A DNA stretch of 64,000 nt from Marinomonas vulgaris (GCF_018145875.1 NZ_JAGSSV010000001.1:248001-312000), one strand, 5' to 3'; counted from the first letter of the stretch, positions 37,500-47,016 are shown. Program-made: numbers and translations. The notes: generated by a model not told the origin, from the letters alone.

Positions 37500-37528
37500 A
37501 TGCTAGATTCAAATACAAACATTGTCAA
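37500..37528 (-). promoter_or_regulatory. Sigma70 promoter of parDE
   Basis: On the minus strand a perfect -35 box TTGACA (37523-37528) is followed 17 bases on by TAGCAT (37500-37505) as -10, with four of six consensus bases. The -10 is 33 bases ahead of the parD start codon. Confidence 0.7.
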
Positions 37529-37711
37529 TGTATGTATTAATTGGCGATATAGGCGACTATTGAATTGATGAGTAGGAGACACCAAAGCGATGTGAAGCAA
37601 GACTTATGCTTGCCTTGTATTTCATGGCAAATACCTTGAAAATGCCGTTTTGTTATTTTCATCCCGATAATATTTACTCTTCATCGACTTTTTCAAGGAA
37701 GATCTCCTGAT

Positions 37712-38626
37712 ATGACCATTCTGATCACGCTCGGCCCTTTGTTAATTGCGCTGCTATTTGGCTATTGGGTCAATATCAAAGTATTCACTCCACAGCGGGT
37801 GGCAAAAGGCTTGGAGCAGTTGGTGTACCTCATTTTGGGTCTGATAGGCTTTAGCTTGGGCGCGCTAGACAATTTGGCAGCAAAATTACTGGTTGCAGGC
37901 TATCAAGCCATTGTTTTTTTCACTCTGGTCAGCGTGTTTAGTTTGGCTGGTTTGTACCTCAGTGGCTTGCGATTTGGCGGCACTCACGCTGAGCACTTGG
38001 CTCAAGGGCCGTCAGACAGCAAATCACACGCGCTGATGGACGCCGTAAAAACCCTCGCTTGGGTCGTCGGTGGCGTTCTCCTAGGGCTGTTCGCCAAAGA
38101 TTGGCTCACCGGTGTAGATGAACTGGTAACCGGTCTTCTATATGTGTTGTTGTTTCTTGTCGGTTGTCAGTTACGCCAAGGCAATCACCGCCTGCGTAAA
38201 CTCTTTTTGAATGTGCAAGGCGTGATTATCGCCGTGGTCACCATAGGCACCACACTCTTTGCTGGCTGGGTCGGTAGCCTGGTGTTGGGTCTTAGTTGGA
38301 ATCAAGGACTGGCTGTGGTATCCGGTTTTGGCTGGTACAGCTTATCGGGGATTTTGATCACTGGTTTGGGCGATCCAGTGCTTGGCACTACGGCTTTTTT
38401 GTTGGATCTAGGACGAGAAATTCTCGCCTTAAGCCTAATCCCCTTTTTGGCTCGTCTTAACAGCCATATGTCAGTAGGCTATTCTGGTGCAACCGCGATG
38501 GACTTCACCCTGCCCATGCTCGGTAAATTTCATGGCGCGCAAATCATCCCCGTGTGCATCGCCAGCGGCTTCATTATGAGCATTTTAGTGCCGATATTGA
38601 TTCCCTTATTAATGGGAATCAAATAA
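37712..38626 (+). CDS. lysO: LysO-family lysine exporter
   Basis: A 304-residue membrane protein with about eight hydrophobic segments, matching the LysO/YbjE (DUF340) family of lysine exporters. The diagnostic stretch GFGWYSLSGILITGL and the conserved TAFLLDLGREILALSLIPFLARL are both present. It probably exports lysine or a toxic analogue such as thialysine. No riboswitch was identified in the 245 bases ahead. Confidence 0.88.
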   Translation: MTILITLGPLLIALLFGYWVNIKVFTPQRVAKGLEQLVYLILGLIGFSLGALDNLAAKLLVAGYQAIVFFTLVSVFSLAGLYLSGLRFGGTHAEHLAQGPSDSKSHALMDAVKTLAWVVGGVLLGLFAKDWLTGVDELVTGLLYVLLFLVGCQLRQGNHRLRKLFLNVQGVIIAVVTIGTTLFAGWVGSLVLGLSWNQGLAVVSGFGWYSLSGILITGLGDPVLGTTAFLLDLGREILALSLIPFLARLNSHMSVGYSGATAMDFTLPMLGKFHGAQIIPVCIASGFIMSILVPILIPLLMGIK

Positions 38627-39078
38627 GGCAACCGTCAGCAAATCGTCAAGGCGCTCAATTAAACACCGACTCTTTCGCAAACACCGTCATGCTTGTGTAA
38701 AAGCGATTGTCGGGCAAAAGCGCTACCGCCTATTCTTGATTCACGCATTGTGCTTTGTGGAATCGATCTATTTTTTGGAACGTTTCTAGTGCTAATTATT
38801 TTAGTGCTAAACAAAGTGTGCAGGTGAAGGGGTCGCTTTGGTAACGCACTAACATTAAATTGGTATAAACAACCTAAAGTATGTTAGAAAACGTATGTTA
38901 CAAAGAACCAACGGGATCTGATTTTGCAAAGCACAAGGCGTATACCTTTGTTCATGCTCTGTTTTTGCCCCATCAAACGTTGAATTACTGACTTAGTAAG
39001 GCCGTTTGCGAATCAAACTCCGTCTTAATGCTTTACATCACAGATGTGATACACCAACAAATAATGGAACGCTTTTTT
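38627..39078. other. Intergenic region ahead of the FKBP gene
   Basis: This 450-base gap holds no convincing gene or RNA. It contains a short palindrome, ATCACA-GA-TGTGAT at 39037-39050, ahead of the FKBP gene, and a near repeat TAGTGCTAA/AGTGCTAA around 38788-38812. CRP sites have the opposite order of half-sites, so the palindrome is not a CRP match. Confidence 0.4.
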
Positions 39079-39780
39079 ATGAAAAAAACTCTTATCGCGG
39101 CGCTGGTCATGTCCTCTGTTTCTTTTGCGCACGCTGACAACAGTGACATTACGTTAGATTCAAAAGAACAACGCCTAGGTTACAGTATCGGCACCATGTT
39201 CGGCTCACGCATGACAGAAGACTTCTCTGAATTAGACATGGACACCTTCATGGCAGGCTTTCAAGACGCCTTTGCCGGTAAAGAAGGTCAGATGACCATG
39301 GAAGAAGTGACACAAACAATCCAAGCTTATCAACAAGAGCAAATGCAATTAGCCCAAGCAGAGCAAGAAAAAGCATCAGCGGCCGCCAAAGAAGCCGCAA
39401 CGGCTTGGTTAGCTGAAAAAGAAGCTGAAGATGGCGTGATGAAAACCAATACAGGCTTATTGTACAAGGTCATCACCAAGGGCGAAGGCGAAAACCCAAC
39501 ACCACTGGACACAGTAGAAGTGGATTACGAAGGCAGCCTGATTGACGGCACCGTATTCGACAGCTCCTACCAGCGCGGCGAGTCCATCAGTTTTCCGTTA
39601 AATGGCGTGATTCCAGGCTGGACAGAAGGCTTGCAACTTATGCCAGTAGGCTCTAAATACGAGCTATATATCCCAGCTGATTTAGCTTACGGCCCTGGCG
39701 GCACAGGCCCAATTCCACCAAATTCCGCACTAAAATTTGTTGTCGAACTGCACAACATTATTAGAGAGGAAGAGAAGTAA
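39079..39780 (+). CDS. Periplasmic FKBP-type peptidyl-prolyl isomerase
   Basis: A 233-residue FkpA/FklB-like isomerase and chaperone. A signal peptide spans residues 1-20 (MKKTLIAALVMSSVSFAHA). The helical dimerisation domain follows (KEQRLGYSIGTMFGSRM and the Glu/Ala-rich segment to about residue 115), then the FKBP domain (LYKVITKGEGENPTPLDTVEVDYEGSLIDGTVFDSSYQRGE, GVIPGWTEGLQLMPVGSKYELYIPADLAYG). The frame opens 17 codons upstream, but the ATG at 39079 begins the signal peptide. It is monocistronic with a strong terminator. Confidence 0.92.
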   Translation: MKKTLIAALVMSSVSFAHADNSDITLDSKEQRLGYSIGTMFGSRMTEDFSELDMDTFMAGFQDAFAGKEGQMTMEEVTQTIQAYQQEQMQLAQAEQEKASAAAKEAATAWLAEKEAEDGVMKTNTGLLYKVITKGEGENPTPLDTVEVDYEGSLIDGTVFDSSYQRGESISFPLNGVIPGWTEGLQLMPVGSKYELYIPADLAYGPGGTGPIPPNSALKFVVELHNIIREEEK

Positions 39781-39795
39781 TCTAAAATTAAAAAC

Positions 39796-39834
39796 AAAAA
39801 TGGCTGTCGTTGAAAAATGACAGCCATTTTTTTG
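39796..39834. terminator. Bidirectional terminator between FKBP and waaL genes
   Basis: AAAAATGGCTGTC-N10-GACAGCCATTTTTTT forms a 13-pair stem rich in A/T at its base with T runs in both directions. It serves the convergent FKBP and O-antigen ligase genes. Confidence 0.92.
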
Positions 39835-39858
39835 GTTCAATAATCAATTCATAATAAA

Positions 39859-41112
39859 TCAGACGCTAGACTCTTTTTCTAACTCTTCACGCTCCGCCCA
39901 ACGCAACGCCGCCCAGAAAAATACGATCGGAAAAGCGTACATCATCACGCCTATGTTGTGCATAAACATACTCTGCGTCAGAGCAAAGTCCATGTAACAC
40001 ATAGGAATTAAGGCGCCAGCAATAGCATAAGAACGAACTCGCCAATTGTCTTTGTAGTTGTGAAGCTTACGCAAGAACAGTTTCATCGGTACCAAATACA
40101 CCATCAACAATAAAAGCAAGCCGACTAAACCACGCGTAGATAACGCATGGAAATATTCATTGTGTGCGTGATCGTAGGGAACCGCATTAATGTTAATACG
40201 ACCTTGATCGGCCAGTTCTCTTTTAATAGGCTGCACCTGACTGGCTCCTACACCAAATATAGGAGACTCTTGAAACATATGAATTGAGGCTTTCCACATA
40301 TCAAAACGAGTACCTACCGAAGTGCCTGTTTTTGTACCATCTAAATATTGATCAATGTTGCTTACCGCTTCACCCACACGTTTTTGAATACCGGTTTGAG
40401 GAACCGCAACAGCGATCACAACCAATAAAGAAGCAGAAAGGAAAAGCTTAAACAGGTGTTTTTTTCCAAGCAAGTCTCGACATTGCCAAAACATAAACAA
40501 ACCAATGAAAGGCACAGCCACCCATCCGCCACGAGAACCAGAAAGCACAGACGCCCCCATTCCAGATAAGCCAGCAAAAAGAGCAATAGCTACCCAAACA
40601 GAACGCTTTTCTGAGAAAAAGAAGGCCGCCGCAACAAAACTTAACCACCCTAGCATCATGGCTGTGTCACCAAACATAATAGGATGTTCGCCACCGCTGG
40701 CACGCTCTACCCCTAATACAATTCGTTCATACAGAGCTAACAGGAAGGCTAAAATAGCGCCAATAACAACTCCGTACCAAAGCCAATCTTTAGGGCCTTT
40801 ACTGCGAAGTAACAAGAAAAGAACCGGAATGGCCAACAAAAACCGCGACGGCTTATCGAACCCTCGAGCTTCAAGCAGATCGGCTATGGAAGCCAAGATT
40901 AAACTGATACCAAAAACAAGAAAGGACCAAATAAGCGCCTTGTCTGCTTTATCGGTTGAGTAGATAACGGGCTTTAAAGACACCACACCTAAGGAACATA
41001 AAAATATAAGCAAGGTGGTTACGTTGAAGGCCTTAGGAATACCTATTGCACCAGCGAATGTCATGGCGGCCAGCAACCATACCAAGATTGAAAATTTTGC
41101 TTTTAACTGCAC
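39859..41112 (-). CDS. waaL: O-antigen ligase-like membrane protein
   Basis: A 417-residue polytopic protein with about ten hydrophobic helices and a long periplasmic loop containing GTKTGTSVGTRFDMWKASIHMF and DHAHNEYFHALSTRGLVGLLLLL. The HAHNEYFH block is the Wzy_C/O-antigen ligase signature; the His there is catalytic in WaaL. It would join undecaprenyl-linked glycan to lipid A-core. WaaL, PglL-like and Wzy proteins are hard to separate by sequence. The start is a GTG at 41112 with AGGAAG upstream. Confidence 0.85.
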   Translation of the reverse strand: MQLKAKFSILVWLLAAMTFAGAIGIPKAFNVTTLLIFLCSLGVVSLKPVIYSTDKADKALIWSFLVFGISLILASIADLLEARGFDKPSRFLLAIPVLFLLLRSKGPKDWLWYGVVIGAILAFLLALYERIVLGVERASGGEHPIMFGDTAMMLGWLSFVAAAFFFSEKRSVWVAIALFAGLSGMGASVLSGSRGGWVAVPFIGLFMFWQCRDLLGKKHLFKLFLSASLLVVIAVAVPQTGIQKRVGEAVSNIDQYLDGTKTGTSVGTRFDMWKASIHMFQESPIFGVGASQVQPIKRELADQGRININAVPYDHAHNEYFHALSTRGLVGLLLLLMVYLVPMKLFLRKLHNYKDNWRVRSYAIAGALIPMCYMDFALTQSMFMHNIGVMMYAFPIVFFWAALRWAEREELEKESSV

Positions 41113-41214
41113 TCTGTACTTCCTTTAGTTTTCATTAGACCACCTAGGGCTTGGAACAAAGCATGTACTGAATATTTACAAATCACACATCGAAAATAAA
41201 CACGGAAAACTGCT

Positions 41215-42675
41215 ATGATACGACTCTATAAGTTGTTGATTATAACCAACATAAAAGGCAAAACACACGTGAAGAACGGATTAAAACTAAAAGAGCACAG
41301 TGCATCGATTACTCTTGGGTTGCGACTAACAGACGGTATCTGTTTTATTCTTGCTGGATTTCTAAGTTTTTGGCTTCGCTTCTCAAACTTTGATATGAAT
41401 GGGCCACATACGTATGCTCTCATTCTTGGCACAACTTTAGGGCTAATAAGCCTATCTTCATTTGGAGCCTATAGAGCGTGGCGTGGCGCTACTGTTTTCT
41501 CCGAAATTCGTTGTGTATTTAACGCCTCTGTTACAACGTTTATTATTTTAGTCATCTGTGGATTTTTGACCCATTCGTCAGACCTATTTTCTAGAATTTG
41601 GATTCTTAGTTGGTTAATTTTAACTGTTTTTCTTTTATTGGCTTATCGTATTTCACTTAGAAAAACCATTGGCCAACTAAGAGCAAAAGGTTACAACATA
41701 AGAAAAGTTATTATCATCGGAGATGGTGAACTCGCATTACGAGTAGCTCGAACATTAACAAACACAAAGAACTCAGGTTTTATTGTTCAAGGCTTTATCG
41801 GAGAAAGCTCAACTTCAATAATAAAGTCAGAATTCCAATATCTTGGCAATATAAAAAATCTAGAAGAAATAGTTAGAGATAATAAAGTTGATCAAGCTTG
41901 GGTAGCACTTCCAATGGAAGAGGCCGAAAAAATGAAAAAAGTTCAAGCTTCTTTATCAAATAGCTCAGTAACAATTAGATTAGTGCCAGATATATTTGGC
42001 TTTCAGCTCCTTAATCACTCACTAACAGAGGTTGCTGGCTTACCGGTTATTAACTTATCTACGTCTCATATGATAGAAGGTAAAAATAGGCTGCTTAAAT
42101 CGATTGAAGACAAAGTTATTTCCTCTATTATTCTAGTTTTAATCAGCCCACTGCTAATCGCTATTGCTATCGCCATTAAGTTAACTTCACCAGGCCCAGT
42201 ATTATTTAAGCAGTATAGAACAGGCAATAATGGAGCTGATTTTAAAGTTTATAAATTCAGATCAATGGTCGTTCATAAAGAAAAAGATGGCACAGTCACA
42301 CAGGCCAAAAAGCAAGATACAAGAGTAACAAAGGTAGGCGCCTTTTTGAGAAGAACATCACTGGATGAACTTCCACAATTTGTAAATGTATTACAAGGCA
42401 GAATGTCAATAGTTGGACCAAGACCCCATGCATTAGCACATAATCAGTATTACAAAGGGCTAGTGGAATCTTACATGAGGAGGCATATGGTTAAACCTGG
42501 TATAACAGGCTGGGCACAAATCAATGGTTTTCGCGGAGAAACAGACACTATTGATAAAATGCAAGGTCGTGTTGAACATGACCTATATTATATAGAAAAT
42601 TGGTCAATCTGGTTGGATTTGAAGATCATCTTCTTGACTGTTTTTAAGGGTTTCATAAATAGAAATGCTTTTTGA
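41215..42675 (+). CDS. Undecaprenyl-phosphate sugar-phosphate transferase (WcaJ/WbaP type)
   Basis: A 486-residue polyprenyl-phosphate hexose-1-phosphate transferase that starts lipid-linked glycan assembly. Four or five N-terminal helices (residues 28-140) precede a Rossmann-like CoA-binding region ([17 protein letters not shown]). The C-terminal catalytic domain has [56 protein letters not shown] and [17 protein letters not shown]. The full-length form resembles the glucose-specific WcaJ group. A GTG at 41269 is an alternative start. It converges with the glycan operon. Confidence 0.92.
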   Translation: MIRLYKLLIITNIKGKTHVKNGLKLKEHSASITLGLRLTDGICFILAGFLSFWLRFSNFDMNGPHTYALILGTTLGLISLSSFGAYRAWRGATVFSEIRCVFNASVTTFIILVICGFLTHSSDLFSRIWILSWLILTVFLLLAYRISLRKTIGQLRAKGYNIRKVIIIGDGELALRVARTLTNTKNSGFIVQGFIGESSTSIIKSEFQYLGNIKNLEEIVRDNKVDQAWVALPMEEAEKMKKVQASLSNSSVTIRLVPDIFGFQLLNHSLTEVAGLPVINLSTSHMIEGKNRLLKSIEDKVISSIILVLISPLLIAIAIAIKLTSPGPVLFKQYRTGNNGADFKVYKFRSMVVHKEKDGTVTQAKKQDTRVTKVGAFLRRTSLDELPQFVNVLQGRMSIVGPRPHALAHNQYYKGLVESYMRRHMVKPGITGWAQINGFRGETDTIDKMQGRVEHDLYYIENWSIWLDLKIIFLTVFKGFINRNAF

Positions 42676-42685
42676 TGACCTATTA

Positions 42686-43165
42686 CTACTTCAATAATGA
42701 TTTTATTTTCCCATTTAATTTAGAGTAAAAAGCCTTATTGTAGATATCGAGGGATGCTTTCTTAGAGGAATATGCCTCGATATAATTTAAGAACTCTTTC
42801 ATATTACGAGCTACATTAATGTTCTTCAGCTCTAAAGAGGTATCTATTTGATGATCATTTCTATGCTCACCGTATTGATATTCTCTGGGCACAACTATGA
42901 TGTACTTTGAGTTTAGTAAGGATGTTATTATAGACCCTATTCCAGCATGGGTTACAATTATATCAGACTCTTCAACCTTATTAGAAAAATCATCCATATT
43001 TAAATGGTTAGTATAATTATCTTTAGATGTTTTATCATTACAAGCAGTTTGATAAAAAACTTCATACTTATCTGGAAAGAGTTGCTCTAATTCCTCACAA
43101 TAACCAACAAGACGATCAAAAGGCAACTGACTACCGACTGTTAAAAATATTGATACTCTTTCCAA
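42686..43165 (-). CDS. PssE/Alg13-like glycosyltransferase subunit
   Basis: About 159 residues, matching the C-terminal half of GT28-type transferases (PssE, EpsF, Alg13): IFLTVGSQLPFDRLVGYCEELEQL, and the UDP-sugar-binding VTHAGIGSIITSLLNSKYIIVVPREYQYGEHRNDHQ. It should pair with the membrane-anchored Alg14-like PssD encoded just before it, and the two would form one enzyme. The pssD frame overlaps its 5' end. No ATG precedes the conserved start; TTG at 43165 with AAAGG eight bases ahead is likeliest, GTG at 43174 next. Confidence 0.82.
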   Translation of the reverse strand: MERVSIFLTVGSQLPFDRLVGYCEELEQLFPDKYEVFYQTACNDKTSKDNYTNHLNMDDFSNKVEESDIIVTHAGIGSIITSLLNSKYIIVVPREYQYGEHRNDHQIDTSLELKNINVARNMKEFLNYIEAYSSKKASLDIYNKAFYSKLNGKIKSLLK

Positions 43166-43601
43166 TGTATTCACCTTTGTTTTCAAGAGCTACAGCTTCC
43201 CATTGTGAGACCCAAACATCACAAAATGGCTTTACTAAACGTCCAGTTAAAGATGCTTTCTTAGTATTCGCAATACTATCAATCCAAATTGTCTTGCATC
43301 TGAAAAGCTTACCAATAACAAGAGCTAAACCACCAGGAGCAGCCCCTGTTGATATAATGCAAGTAGGCTTTATTGAATAGATAGCTTTAACTAACATGTA
43401 AAAGCAAATCATTAAGCGAATAGGTTGATTTACATTACAATCCATCACTTTAATACTTTTATAGTTATCGGCATCATGCTTTAATTCAACAGTGGTAATA
43501 ATATGAGAAAAATTATAATCTATATTTTTTTCTATAGCTAATAATTGAATTAAATGACCACCGCTTGAGGAAACGCCAATAAACTTCTTACTAGCATCCA
43601 T
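43131..43601 (-). CDS. PssD/Alg14-like glycosyltransferase subunit
   Basis: A 156-residue N-terminal-half partner (Alg14/PssD/EpsE). GVSSSGGHLIQLLAI begins the fold, a hydrophobic anchor lies near LMICFYMLVKAIYSIKP, then IISTGAAPGGLALVIGKLFRCKTIWIDSIAN and the acceptor-side KPFCDVWVSQWEAVALENKGEYIG. It recruits the PssE-like subunit to the membrane and adds a sugar, often GlcA or GlcNAc, to a lipid-linked acceptor. The end overlaps the next gene in a different frame. Confidence 0.85.
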   Translation of the reverse strand: MDASKKFIGVSSSGGHLIQLLAIEKNIDYNFSHIITTVELKHDADNYKSIKVMDCNVNQPIRLMICFYMLVKAIYSIKPTCIISTGAAPGGLALVIGKLFRCKTIWIDSIANTKKASLTGRLVKPFCDVWVSQWEAVALENKGEYIGKSINIFNSR

Positions 43602-43627
43602 CTTAATTCACCTTAAGAAATCAAAAC

Positions 43628-44518
43628 TTATTTTTTTAACATTTTCTTATATCTAACTGTTTTCAAAAGCTCTAGCGGTGAAACTATGTATTTAATAGGA
43701 AAAAAGCATATTTTCCCATAAATAAGCAACTTACTTGCGTCAAGAATCACTTTAAAAGACATTACATTAAAATAGTTATACACTAAAGCCGCTGCTGAAC
43801 TTTTTTTAGCTTTAATTTTGTTTTTAAAAATAAAATCGATTTTAGAGAGCTCTACAAAATATCTAGATGACAACACTTCTTTACTGAAAGTTGTTGTTAG
43901 CGTACCCTTATCACGAGTAACACAATATATAGTTTCAGGAACAACCTTAATCTCTCTTGATTTCCAACAAGATCTCATTGAAAACATAACATCATTTGAT
44001 GCTATAACCTCATCGAAATAAATGCTATTATCTACCAGAAACCTTCTATTGTATAATTTCCCCCAAGGCACAACAAAATCATATAAAATACTTTTGTCTT
44101 TTTTTAAAATGTACTGATCAACAATATCACAGTATTTTGTATGCCTATCAGAAAGCCCTCCACTTTTCACACAAAAACTTGTTGCCTTGAAAAAGACAAT
44201 ATCTTCATCTCCTTTGCAACAATCAATCGAATCAAAAGCATTATCAACAAAATAATCATCTGAATCAGCAAAAAGAACATATTTTCCTGAAGCAGCATTT
44301 AAGCCGATATTTCTACATGCACCAGCACCTTTAACACCACTATCGTTAGTATAAATAAAAATATTATGATTTGAAAATTCATCTATTATATTTTCAACAG
44401 AACAATTACTATTATCATCAACTATAATAATTTCAATTTCACTTCTAGCTGGTATAGATAATATCAAACTCTCTAATCCCACTATACAATTATAATGAGG
44501 TATTACTATAGAGTACAA
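43628..44518 (-). CDS. Family 2 glycosyltransferase
   Basis: A 296-residue GT-A fold transferase: YSIVIPHYNCIVGLESLILSIP, IEIIIVDDNSNCS, GVKGAGACRNIGLNAASGKYVLFADSDDYF (the SDD in place of DXD metal site), and VVPWGKLYNRRFLVDNSIYFDE typical of GT2. The start codon is TTG at 44518. The ribosome site is a run of eight G at 44523-44530, four bases away. It follows the GT-B gene by 21 bases and is in the same frame. Confidence 0.88.
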   Translation of the reverse strand: MYSIVIPHYNCIVGLESLILSIPARSEIEIIIVDDNSNCSVENIIDEFSNHNIFIYTNDSGVKGAGACRNIGLNAASGKYVLFADSDDYFVDNAFDSIDCCKGDEDIVFFKATSFCVKSGGLSDRHTKYCDIVDQYILKKDKSILYDFVVPWGKLYNRRFLVDNSIYFDEVIASNDVMFSMRSCWKSREIKVVPETIYCVTRDKGTLTTTFSKEVLSSRYFVELSKIDFIFKNKIKAKKSSAAALVYNYFNVMSFKVILDASKLLIYGKICFFPIKYIVSPLELLKTVRYKKMLKK

Positions 44519-44522
44519 AATA

Positions 44523-44530
44523 CCCCCCCC
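44523..44530. repeat. C8/G8 homopolymer at the ribosome site of the GT2 gene
   Basis: Eight C on the plus strand, read as G8 on the coding strand, serve as the only Shine-Dalgarno candidate of the family 2 glycosyltransferase gene. Confidence 0.9.
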
Positions 44531-44539
44531 TAAAAACCT

Positions 44540-45973
44540 TTACTGAAGCCTGTTAAATCCAAAAAACACTTTCTCATATTCAATATCACTATAATCAAAA
44601 ACACTGTTAGTTTCATCTCCTCTTAAAATCTTTTCTATTATTAAGGAAGTCAAGACCCCTTCTTTATTTTCCCACCTTGTATTATAAGTTTCACTATAAT
44701 TTTTAATCGAAATTAGACGATCATGATCAAAAAAAACCTTTGTTTCAGTCATTAAAAAATCTGTTGTGAAATTATTTTTCAATGCAATAGAAACACCATT
44801 CCTAACATACCCATAATAATCTGAATAAGTGCTATCTTTATTTGTTTCCACATAAAACGAGGGCAAACCAGATAATACAGCTTCCAAATGAATACTAGTA
44901 TTACCAGCAACAACAATATCGATTTTACTAAAGTACTCAGGCAAATATTCATTGTGTGGATCTGACCAATCAACAAGAGTATCATTTAAAAACACTCTCC
45001 TGAGCCTAGATATATCACAGGATTTATGTGTAGGATGTTGTCGAATAATACATTTAACATCATTACATCTTATCTTTTTAATTAGATTTTCTATAAAAAT
45101 CAAATCATCAATTTTATTTATTGGGATACCTACTGTGAAAAAATCTGATTTATTCTTAGCTATAAATCTAGTTTCTTTTTTTTGCCCTGTCAAAAAAACA
45201 TTACATTTTTTATTATTCTCAACAACTTTAAAATCAACATCATCGAAAGTAGACAAACACTCTTGATATTTATAAAATGACTCCCTTCCATCAAGCAAAG
45301 CATAATCAAACTCTAGAGGCGGAAAGAAATTACTGACTGATGCATGTTGAACATAAAGAGTTTTTATATTTAATAACTCTGCTGCTAAACGTAACGATCT
45401 ATTTGAAACATTATGGTCATTAGACATAACAACGATATTTGGTCTAGTTTTTTTCAAAAGTTGAAAAAAAAACGGCAGGAGTACATAAGGCCTACAATAA
45501 ATACTAAAATATTGATTTAACTCAACATCATGTTTTCTTCTTAAAACCTTAATATAAAGAAAAGGGAGCTTAATAAAAAAGACTAATAAGGCGACCATTA
45601 CTACTGATGGAGTAAACAGTACGCTTAGATCACCTACCCTTCCTAACCCATGACCACCTTCAGAAACTAATATATTATTAATATTTTTCTTATCTAAAGA
45701 AAGTATAGTTGATCTGATACTATCAAGTTGGTTCTTACTACCGGAGAAAAGAAAAACGTCAACCTCTTTTGAAGCCCTCTCGAAAAAACTAAAGTTAACA
45801 AAAATATATCTAAAGAACACTAATACCCTATAGAAGACACCATTGAATTTATTTTTTTTTGTCTTAATTGAGTCTATTTCATTTTTCTTTCTACTAAATA
45901 AATAGGAAAGCCTCAACTCATCTTCTATTTTCAAAGAAAGAAGCGTCAATTTAAAAATCTCATAAAGATTCAT
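44540..45973 (-). CDS. GT-B-like glycosyltransferase of surface-glycan locus
   Basis: A 477-residue protein I do not recognise closely. The C-terminal third reads like a GT-B nucleotide-sugar site: VKCIIRQHPTHKSCDISRLRR, then EYFSKIDIVVAGNTSIHLEAVLSGLPSFYVETNKDSTYSDYYGYV. One hydrophobic stretch near residues 120-145 (VVMVALLVFFIKLPFLYI) may touch the membrane. Such a pattern is found in polysialyl- and CDP-glycerol-type transferases. Placed directly after pseI (four-base overlap), it may add pseudaminic acid, but this is inference. The gene is strongly A+T-rich. Confidence 0.7.
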   Translation of the reverse strand: MNLYEIFKLTLLSLKIEDELRLSYLFSRKKNEIDSIKTKKNKFNGVFYRVLVFFRYIFVNFSFFERASKEVDVFLFSGSKNQLDSIRSTILSLDKKNINNILVSEGGHGLGRVGDLSVLFTPSVVMVALLVFFIKLPFLYIKVLRRKHDVELNQYFSIYCRPYVLLPFFFQLLKKTRPNIVVMSNDHNVSNRSLRLAAELLNIKTLYVQHASVSNFFPPLEFDYALLDGRESFYKYQECLSTFDDVDFKVVENNKKCNVFLTGQKKETRFIAKNKSDFFTVGIPINKIDDLIFIENLIKKIRCNDVKCIIRQHPTHKSCDISRLRRVFLNDTLVDWSDPHNEYLPEYFSKIDIVVAGNTSIHLEAVLSGLPSFYVETNKDSTYSDYYGYVRNGVSIALKNNFTTDFLMTETKVFFDHDRLISIKNYSETYNTRWENKEGVLTSLIIEKILRGDETNSVFDYSDIEYEKVFFGFNRLQ

Positions 45974-47016
45974 TTTAATACCTTATCGCTAACTGGCATA
46001 CCTTTATAGAGATTAAAGTCTGATTTTTTACCTATTAAATCCTTTAAATATTTAGGGGACACTCCATATCCGGGCCTAATACTTTTCACATTGTCATGTG
46101 TAAATTCCTCACCTTCTGCGATGTCTTTCACGACATAAAGTGAGCGTCTAAACATAATATTGCTTTTTTCACTTTCTTTGCATTTGTAGTTAACTTTACC
46201 AAGCGCTTTCCAAGCAATCTTGCTGTCACGACACAGTTGTGTCAGTTCATCTTTTTCAAGTGAAAAACTATCATCTGGTCCGCCGCCATTTCTATCGAGT
46301 GTAACGTGCTTCTCTATCAAGCAAGCGCCTAACGCGACAGATGTGATCGCGGTTGTGTTGTCAATTGTATGGTCTGACAACCCAGTTAATACGTCGAACC
46401 TTGATGCCATATCAGGAATAGTCGCAAGGTTATAGTCCTCTGATGGCGCAGGATAACCACTGACACAATGCAAAACGACAAGCTCTTTACAACCAGAGCT
46501 TCTTGCCGTGTCTATCGCCTCGCAGATTTCTTCTTCATTTGCCATACCTGTCGAAATAATCATTGGCTTACCGGTTTTAGCCACGTACTCAATCAGAGGT
46601 AAATCAATCGCTTCGAAAGAAGCAATTTTGTAAGCAGGCGCATCTAAAGACTCAAGTAAATCAACCGCTGTAAAGTCAAAAGGTGAGCTAAAAATAGTAA
46701 TCCCAAGCTCTTTGGCTTTTTTAAATAACGGCTTATGCCAATCCCATGGCATATGGGCTTCTTCATAAAGCTCATATAGGGTTTTACCATCCCACAAACC
46801 ACCCTTAATCATAAACTCAGGATTATCACTTTTCATTGTAATTGTGTCTGGCTTATACGTCTGCAGTTTTATTGCATCAGCCCCACTCTCTTTTGCCATC
46901 TCCATAATTTTAAAGGCATTTTGAATACTGCCATTATGATTAGCAGACATTTCAGCAATAATATATGGTGCGTGATCTGGACCTATTTCTCTATTATCTA
47001 TCTTTATACTTTTCAT
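45970..47016 (-). CDS. pseI: Pseudaminic acid synthase PseI
   Basis: A 348-residue NeuB-family synthase condensing the 6-deoxy-AltdiNAc sugar with PEP to give pseudaminic acid. The N-terminal TIM barrel carries IIAEMSANHNGSIQNAFKIMEMAKESGADAIKLQTY, FSSPFDFTAVDLLESL and GLSDHTIDNTTAITSVALGACLIEKHVTLDRNGGGPDDSFS. A C-terminal SAF antifreeze-like domain begins around FRRSLYVVKDIAEGE. The EMSANHNG and PDTIT signature favours PseI over NeuB or LegI. It overlaps its neighbours by four bases each side. Confidence 0.92.
   Translation of the reverse strand: MKSIKIDNREIGPDHAPYIIAEMSANHNGSIQNAFKIMEMAKESGADAIKLQTYKPDTITMKSDNPEFMIKGGLWDGKTLYELYEEAHMPWDWHKPLFKKAKELGITIFSSPFDFTAVDLLESLDAPAYKIASFEAIDLPLIEYVAKTGKPMIISTGMANEEEICEAIDTARSSGCKELVVLHCVSGYPAPSEDYNLATIPDMASRFDVLTGLSDHTIDNTTAITSVALGACLIEKHVTLDRNGGGPDDSFSLEKDELTQLCRDSKIAWKALGKVNYKCKESEKSNIMFRRSLYVVKDIAEGEEFTHDNVKSIRPGYGVSPKYLKDLIGKKSDFNLYKGMPVSDKVLK

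Noticed and set aside
37529..37711. Lysine riboswitch ahead of lysO
   Set aside because: No lysine-riboswitch core is visible; only a weak GCAAG/CTTGC hairpin is present.
38721..38731. GGCGGTAGCGC on the minus strand, near the ops consensus
   Set aside because: It lacks the terminal T, has no operon in its reading direction and is not linked to the glycan genes.
39037..39050. ATCACA-N2-TGTGAT as a CRP site
   Set aside because: Half-sites are in the reverse order and spacing of a CRP site (TGTGA-N6-TCACA).
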